From RGIG2134 sp964461115 (GTDB taxonomy: Bacteria > Cyanobacteriota > Vampirovibrionia > Gastranaerophilales > Gastranaerophilaceae): DNA of 64,000 bases. This document shows positions 59,531-64,000 of this stretch, one piece after another; the stretch's first letter is position 1; each line of letters begins with the position of its first letter. A program made the translations under genes and the position numbers. Under the pieces are notes generated by a model that had not been told where the DNA came from, did not search any database, and worked only from the letters and a program-made list of their open reading frames with translations. The stretch is taken from contig CAYWSX010000002.1 of the NCBI GenBank assembly GCA_964461115.1, positions 62,001-126,000 of the forward strand, written 5' to 3'.

Positions 59531-60270
59531 CAGAAAAAACTGACAAACGTTTAATAAAGACTCGTTTTGCGGCAAATTACGCAACTTATTGCGAAAACGC
59601 CCGGGCACAAAAAATAGCGGTTAAAAAACTAGCAGAGTTTTTGGAGAGCGATTACAGTCGAGTACTCGAAATAGGCTGTGGAACCGGGCTCTTGACTCGC
59701 GAACTTTCCAAATCCAATATTAAAGAGCTTTTTTTAAATGACCTTTGCCCTGAAAGTGAAACCTACACAAAAAAGCTTGCCACAGCGAAAAGTACAACTT
59801 TTCTAAATGGAGATGCAGAAGTTATCAGTTTGCCTGAGAATCTGGATTTAATAATCTCATCAGGCACATTTCAGTGGTTTGAGGACATTGAAGCTTTCTT
59901 GCAAAAGTGTAAAATATCTTTAAAAACCGGGAAAAAACTTGTTTTTTCAACATACACCAAGGGAAACTACAATGAGATAAATCATGCATTTAATGCTTCA
60001 CTGAATTACAAATCTCACAAGCGTTTACACGAGATAGCCTCGAAGCATTATGAAGTAAGAGTCAGCGAAAGCGAAAAAATTGTATTATATTTTGACAATC
60101 TTCAAAGCCTTCTCAAACACATTAAATTAACCGGCACGAATGCTGTTAAATCCTTTAAATTAACAAAAACAGGGCTCAAAGAAGCTGAACAAAAGTATGA
60201 AAAACTCAGAACAGCACAAGGTCTGCCGCTAACATATGCTGCAAGTTATTTTGTACTCGAAAAAAATTAA
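59527..60270 (+). CDS. bioC: Malonyl-ACP O-methyltransferase BioC
   Basis: The 247-residue SAM methyltransferase has VLEIGCGTGLLTREL (46-60), ISSGTFQWFED and the FAANYATY N-terminal helix typical of BioC. BioC methylates malonyl-ACP so that fatty acid synthesis can build the pimeloyl chain; BioG then frees it. The pair overlaps by ATGA, strongly supporting this assignment over a generic methyltransferase. Its end overlaps a convergent membrane protein by four bases. Confidence 0.9.
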   Translation: MTEKTDKRLIKTRFAANYATYCENARAQKIAVKKLAEFLESDYSRVLEIGCGTGLLTRELSKSNIKELFLNDLCPESETYTKKLATAKSTTFLNGDAEVISLPENLDLIISSGTFQWFEDIEAFLQKCKISLKTGKKLVFSTYTKGNYNEINHAFNASLNYKSHKRLHEIASKHYEVRVSESEKIVLYFDNLQSLLKHIKLTGTNAVKSFKLTKTGLKEAEQKYEKLRTAQGLPLTYAASYFVLEKN

Positions 60271-60545
60271 ATTTCTTTAGTACGTTTGTAATTGCCGATA
60301 TACGTGTTTAGCTCATCGCTATAAGCAAAGAAGAACACACCCATAGATACAGAAATCAGTGTCGTCAGGAGCAAGAACAATGATAGCTTGCCATTATCTA
60401 TCGGCATTTGAGTTTGTTCTGCCTGCTGCATCACTTCCGGCGCAGCCGCTGTTTGCATATTCTTAGCAAATGAAAAAATACCACAGCAAAGAACTACTGA
60501 AAGCAAAATCCATATTAGAGCAAAGGCTCTGTTTTTAAATCGCAT
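60267..60545 (-). CDS. Small two-helix membrane protein, unknown
   Basis: The 92-residue protein has helices at about 8-27 and 53-75. A periplasmic Gln/Ala-rich loop separates them and a basic tail ends it. No family is recognised. It lies beyond the candidate small RNA, about 85 bases after that terminator, and convergent with bioC with a four-base overlap. Confidence 0.55.
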   Translation of the reverse strand: MRFKNRAFALIWILLSVVLCCGIFSFAKNMQTAAAPEVMQQAEQTQMPIDNGKLSLFLLLTTLISVSMGVFFFAYSDELNTYIGNYKRTKEI

Positions 60546-60629
60546 AAAAAATTCCTATATTAAGTACTTCAATAAAATAATGTAAACCGAAAGCACATTT
60601 CTTAGGTAATCTTTGACGTAATTAAACAA

Positions 60630-60735
60630 GAAAAAACAGCCTCGGTTGTCGAAGCACTCACGTCAGGTGAAATTTGATTTAATTGTTGAACTCATATAGT
60701 TTTTAGTTGTTCCTATTAAGTACAAGCTTATTATA
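60630..60735 (-). ncRNA. Candidate small RNA A, with promoter and terminator
   Basis: The promoter has -35 ATGACA (60758-60753), a 17-base spacer and extended -10 TGTTATAAT (60738-60730). Transcription would start near 60723. The transcript is about 95 nt and ends at a hairpin GCTTCG / CGAGGC (60655-60639) followed by TGTTTTTTCTT. It contains a ten-codon frame (MSSTIKSNFT) at 60695-60663 with no close ribosome site. The blocks ACTAAAAAC, ATATGAGT and ATTAAATC recur in the candidate RNA at 16402-16503. A leader with attenuation for the 92-residue gene is the other reading. Confidence 0.5.
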
Positions 60736-60758
60736 ACATACAATTTAAATCTTGTCAT
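60730..60758 (-). promoter_or_regulatory. Strong promoter downstream of folP
   Basis: The best matched promoter in the window: ATGACA, 17 bases, then TATAAT with TG one base before. It faces away from folP and into a stretch without a gene, which is the reason for calling a small RNA there. Confidence 0.65.
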
Positions 60759-60792
60759 CTTAATTTGGCTAAAATAGCTCTATCAGGCAATA

Positions 60793-61932
60793 TCAACGTA
60801 TTTTTTGCATTACGTTAGCAACTAGCTTGTGCGAGGCAACGTCATGCACTCTCAATATATTTACGCCCTCGCATATGAGCGCTGAAGAAACCGCCAGAGT
60901 TGCAATATCAAGCTCATTCGGCGTTAAATCGAAAGATTTATGCAAGAATTTTTTCCTTGAATGCCCACACAAAACGGGCATGCCAAGAGATTTAAACTCG
61001 CTTATACGCGAAATCAATTCATAGTCCTGTTGAATTTTCTTCTCAAAACCAATACCGGGGTCAATTATCAAAGGTGCAGTAAACATCTGACTTTTGCTCA
61101 AAAGCTCCTCATAAACCTCATCCACAACAATGCTTTTTGCGCTTTTATTGTGCATGAGCACATACGGAATGTTATTAGTGTTTATGAAGTCAACCATTTG
61201 CGGGTCATACTCCGCAAACCCAATGTCATTTATGATATCTATACCTAAATTTACACCAAATGCAGCAGTTTTCATATTACGTGTGTCCAAAGAAAGAGGA
61301 ATAGCGTAATCCTTATTCAGATTTACAATTTCGCCCAAAATTATTCGCAGACGCTCTATTTCCTCATCCGAAGAAACAGCAGTATGCCCCGGACGCGTTG
61401 ACTCTGCACCAATATCGATGATATCCGCGCCGGCATCTGCCAGCTTTTTAAATTGCGCTAAGGCAGTTTCAATTTCAAAATACTTTCCCCCGTCCGAGAA
61501 GGAATCGGGCGTAATGTTTAAAATCCCGGCTATATAAGGTCTTGACCAATCAAAAATCTTGTCTCGGAATGTAATCGGCGAAGGCAAATCAAAAGATTTT
61601 GTAATTTTAGCCGCAACTTGCTTCATTTTAAACGGCTGCTTTTCTAAAGCAACACAAAGCCTCTTAAATTGGACAACAGAACCCGTCAAAACAGCGTCAG
61701 AATATTCCACACTGCAATCTATAACTCCGCGGTTTACTGCTGCATCAAAACCCAAGACAAGCGCAGACTGCTTCAAAATGGAAGCTTCTTGAGGTCGCAA
61801 ATTAAATATTTTAAGCGTTTTTGAGGTATTTTTTTCAACAGCATGATTAAGGTAAGACGAATCAAACCCGATATTATCAAGTTCCACACCAATGTAATCA
61901 GAGGTCACGGATTTAACAAAAATTTCGCCCAT
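60793..61932 (-). CDS. folP: Dihydropteroate synthase with N-terminal extension
   Basis: The start is the ATG at 61932 with AGGTG before it. An in-frame upstream ATG at 61974 lies inside the preceding gene. The 379-residue protein makes dihydropteroate in the folate pathway. The DHPS barrel starts near 133, with GILNITPDSFSDGG (about 136-149), GADIIDIGAESTRPG, DIINDI and CGHSRKKF. About 130 residues precede it. Related long forms exist in some Firmicutes. The extension has no recognised function. It is third in the unit zinc dehydrogenase - flippase-like - folP. Confidence 0.93.
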   Translation of the reverse strand: MGEIFVKSVTSDYIGVELDNIGFDSSYLNHAVEKNTSKTLKIFNLRPQEASILKQSALVLGFDAAVNRGVIDCSVEYSDAVLTGSVVQFKRLCVALEKQPFKMKQVAAKITKSFDLPSPITFRDKIFDWSRPYIAGILNITPDSFSDGGKYFEIETALAQFKKLADAGADIIDIGAESTRPGHTAVSSDEEIERLRIILGEIVNLNKDYAIPLSLDTRNMKTAAFGVNLGIDIINDIGFAEYDPQMVDFINTNNIPYVLMHNKSAKSIVVDEVYEELLSKSQMFTAPLIIDPGIGFEKKIQQDYELISRISEFKSLGMPVLCGHSRKKFLHKSFDLTPNELDIATLAVSSALICEGVNILRVHDVASHKLVANVMQKIR

Positions 61933-61939
61933 TTTACAC

Positions 61940-62974
61940 CTAAGCCTCTTGTAAAACTTTTTCTTCCGACTCAATGCTCCGGGATTTATTTTTCAAGTCC
62001 AAAGCAAAATTTATTGCACAGAATATAGCCGAAAACACCACCAGTGAAAGCATTATAATTGTCTGCTGACCGAAAGCCACAGCCAACGCCTGAGATTTCG
62101 GTATAAAATAAATCCCGAGAGCTAAAATATATGCATACTGGTAAGGACCAATAAAAATCGAACTTGAAGGAATCATAGAGCTTAGCGCCACAAAGCATAT
62201 TACAAACAGCGATGCCGAAAACGGGCAAGGTATTCCAAACGCAGTAATAACGTAATATGTTAAAAGACACTCTAAAAACCAAGTCGCAAAACTCATTATC
62301 ATTGATTGCGCGGCATAATAGTTTGATTTCAAAACTTCAAAGCCGTTAATAAATGAGGTCATATGGTGACAAATTTTTGAGGAAAAATTAACAAGACCGT
62401 CTCGCACCTTTAATGGCGATTTCGAGGCAATTTTAATTAAAAAATCACATATAGACGAAATTTTATTAAATCGTACAATCAGGAAGCATGTTATCAAACT
62501 GCCTCCGAACAAGAGCATTGAAATATCTGCAAAACTTCTTATCCAGGACAAATTAGCATACATCATTATGCAGGCATAAAGCATTACACAGATACTCACG
62601 CCATCCATAATCCTCTCAAGCATTACGCTGCCGAAAATTCGCATTTTGCTGTCTTTTACAGAAGAACCGATTTCATAAGAACGCCAGATATCCCCGGCTC
62701 TCGCAGGGAGAAAGGCATTCATAAGATTTCCCACAACCCAGGTCGAGCCAAGCTTATACAGAGAAAATTTAGGGTCAGCTTTCAAAAGATACATCCATCT
62801 GTAGGTTCGGCAAAGCAGTGAAAAAAGAAAAAGTGCAACAATCGCAGGCAAATACATGAAATCAAACTGCTTAAAAGTCGCGACAAGCTGGCTAACATCT
62901 ATTTTATAGAATATCAATCCTAAAAATATTAATGAAACAACTATTCCTGCTATGGTTTTACGTTTTTTTTTCAT
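61940..62974 (-). CDS. Lysylphosphatidylglycerol synthase-type (UPF0104) membrane protein
   Basis: The 344-residue protein has eight or nine membrane helices. It matches the flippase-like domain of MprF / AglD / YbhN-type proteins, with FKQFDFMYLP near the first loop and NAFLPARAGDIWRSYEIG as the signature. The MprF synthase domain is absent. Such proteins may flip lipids or lipid-linked sugars. It starts one base after the dehydrogenase stop and precedes folP by seven bases. Confidence 0.85.
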   Translation of the reverse strand: MKKKRKTIAGIVVSLIFLGLIFYKIDVSQLVATFKQFDFMYLPAIVALFLFSLLCRTYRWMYLLKADPKFSLYKLGSTWVVGNLMNAFLPARAGDIWRSYEIGSSVKDSKMRIFGSVMLERIMDGVSICVMLYACIMMYANLSWIRSFADISMLLFGGSLITCFLIVRFNKISSICDFLIKIASKSPLKVRDGLVNFSSKICHHMTSFINGFEVLKSNYYAAQSMIMSFATWFLECLLTYYVITAFGIPCPFSASLFVICFVALSSMIPSSSIFIGPYQYAYILALGIYFIPKSQALAVAFGQQTIIMLSLVVFSAIFCAINFALDLKNKSRSIESEEKVLQEA

Positions 62975-62975
62975 A

Positions 62976-63935
62976 CTAAAACTTTATCAATACTTTTATA
63001 CTATCTTTACTTTTGTTGCGCTCAAAAGCCTCAATTGCTTTTTCCGAAGAATAAACATCTGTGATAAGCGGCTTAAAATCAATTCTTTTTTGCTCAAGAA
63101 GTCTCAAAGCAGGAGCGAATTGCCCGCATCTGGAGCCTAGAATCGTGATTTCATCAATAACTATAGGTGCAAAGTTGAATTCTTTCCCGCTTGCAACCGT
63201 ACTTTTTAAAACTAGCACTCCGCGTGGCTTTGTGAGTGCAAGGGCAGTTTCAAAGCCGTTAATTGAGCCTGTCGCTTCAACAACAACATCCCAAGTTTTT
63301 GTAACCTCAAGATTTTCAAGCAGAACTGTTTTTACATTTTGTTTTGCCGTAATATCAAGCTTATTCTGATGTTTTCCGACCTGTGTAACATCCAGCCCCG
63401 CACCGCTTAACGCAAGCGCTATCGTAAGCCCCAATTTCCCATCGCCGAGAACCAAAACTTTAGAGTCAGGTTTAATGTGAAGCTGTTCCAGAATTTCTAA
63501 CGCAGCAGCAAGAGGCTCAACCATGACAGCTTCTTCATCGCTTACATTTTCGGGAACAACAAGTAGGTTTTCAACAGGCATAGTAACGTATTCTGCCATA
63601 CTGCCGTCTTTTTTCCATATCCCTAAGGTGCTTCGGCTGAAACAGTGACGTGCAAGCCCTTGTGCACAATATTCGCATGCCCCGCAGCCGCAATTGATTT
63701 CACCGACTATTCTTTTGCCAAGAAGAGCCTGATTCGCGCAGTTGATTTCTTCTACAACACCGACAAATTCATGCCCGAGAATGCCATTATAACCCATATA
63801 CCCTTTGGTAATCTCAAAATCCGTATTACAAATCCCGGCCATAAGCACTTTTATAAGTGCCTCACCCTCTTTAGGAACAGGCTTCTCATAATCATTGACC
63901 AATCTCAGTTCATCGCTAAAAGTTACAGCTTTCAT
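62976..63935 (-). CDS. Zinc-dependent medium-chain dehydrogenase
   Basis: The start is the ATG at 63935 with GGGGAG before it; a longer frame upstream is rejected. The 319-residue MDR protein has catalytic zinc ligands C36 and H55-E56 (GHEFVG) and structural zinc cysteines C84, C87, C90 and C98. The Rossmann segment is VLVLGDGKLGLTIA. It oxidises an alcohol with NAD(P); the closest look is to sorbitol/threonine dehydrogenase or a similar sugar alcohol enzyme. It is shorter than most (about 340-350). It starts the transcript with the flippase-like gene and folP. Confidence 0.87.
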   Translation of the reverse strand: MKAVTFSDELRLVNDYEKPVPKEGEALIKVLMAGICNTDFEITKGYMGYNGILGHEFVGVVEEINCANQALLGKRIVGEINCGCGACEYCAQGLARHCFSRSTLGIWKKDGSMAEYVTMPVENLLVVPENVSDEEAVMVEPLAAALEILEQLHIKPDSKVLVLGDGKLGLTIALALSGAGLDVTQVGKHQNKLDITAKQNVKTVLLENLEVTKTWDVVVEATGSINGFETALALTKPRGVLVLKSTVASGKEFNFAPIVIDEITILGSRCGQFAPALRLLEQKRIDFKPLITDVYSSEKAIEAFERNKSKDSIKVLIKF

Positions 63936-64000
63936 GAATACTCCCCTTGTAAATATTATCCTATATTTTTTATAATAATACAAAAATATTAAGAAATTAA

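Noticed and set aside
1..64000. CRISPR array, tRNA, rRNA, prophage or insertion sequence
   Set aside because: No regularly spaced direct repeats, no cloverleaf with a GGTTCGA-type arm, and no transposase, integrase or phage structural gene were seen.

Overview
The window reads as a piece of a metagenome-assembled, AT-rich Gram-negative genome. It most resembles a non-photosynthetic gut cyanobacterium relative (Gastranaerophilales / 'Melainabacteria'). This placement is an inference: it rests on a cyanobacterial-type GlgC, serA paired with a class V aminotransferase, YggT, envelope tripartite pumps with TolC-type outer membrane channels, a FAD-linked GlcD, tandem type IV pilin-like proteins, and many unrecognised proteins carrying a short F-[KRQ]-G box near an end. 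No rRNA, tRNA, CRISPR array or insertion sequence was seen. One 100-N gap (31726-31825) is flanked by an exact 55-base duplication. It is almost certainly an assembly join inside one intact gene.

Layout. 1-8.4 kb, mostly minus strand: a NifU scaffold protein cut by the window edge, a receiver-STAS regulator, a zinc-protease-like F-R-G protein, dut, a thioredoxin-like protein, glgC, then fliO followed by a nonulosonate synthase and a KdsC-like phosphatase, and an HtrA-type protease. 8.6-13.9 kb, plus strand: a GlcD-like oxidase, a HExxH protein, two tandem pilin-like genes, mtnP, yggT and a small ORF. 13.9-19.4 kb, minus strand: two hypothetical membrane proteins, then serA and its aminotransferase. 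19.5-26.9 kb, plus strand: an EamA transporter and a complete RND efflux operon (adaptor, pump, TolC-like channel). 26.9-34.7 kb: an unusual RNase III/dsRBD protein, tgt, ndk, an MnmC-like methyltransferase overlapping a FAD oxidoreductase, a small F-K-G protein and argS. 34.9-40.5 kb: an internally duplicated 810-residue F-K-G protein, a hexapeptide acyltransferase, a 5'-nucleotidase-like enzyme without a signal peptide and a papain-like (CHAP-type) protein. 40.5-49.4 kb, minus strand: a cluster of membrane protein, Cys-nucleophile hydrolase, aminotransferase and HAD phosphatase behind recJ, then emrB-emrA-marR. 49.4-64 kb: the divergent outer membrane channel for that pump, lysC, a large TPR protein, ctpA, rlmH with a soluble FlhA-like fusion protein, gltX-bioG-bioC, folP, a flippase-like membrane protein and a zinc dehydrogenase.

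How the genes work together. Two full export systems are visible: the RND operon, and an EmrAB/MarR/OprM set split over a bidirectional promoter. That promoter has its two -10 boxes inside a perfect 18-base palindrome. Serine synthesis (serA plus aminotransferase), late biotin precursor steps (bioG, bioC), methylthioadenosine salvage (mtnP, perhaps the HAD phosphatase), translation (argS, gltX, tgt, ndk, rlmH) and glycogen synthesis (glgC) make up the housekeeping part. The less ordinary layer has four parts: the F-K-G box proteins, the RNase III variant, the FlhA C-domain fused to a small N-terminal domain without a membrane part, and two candidate small RNAs that share blocks of sequence. 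Promoters in this window often show an extended -10 (TGnTAtaaT). Several -10 boxes sit so close to the start codon that the message would have almost no leader.
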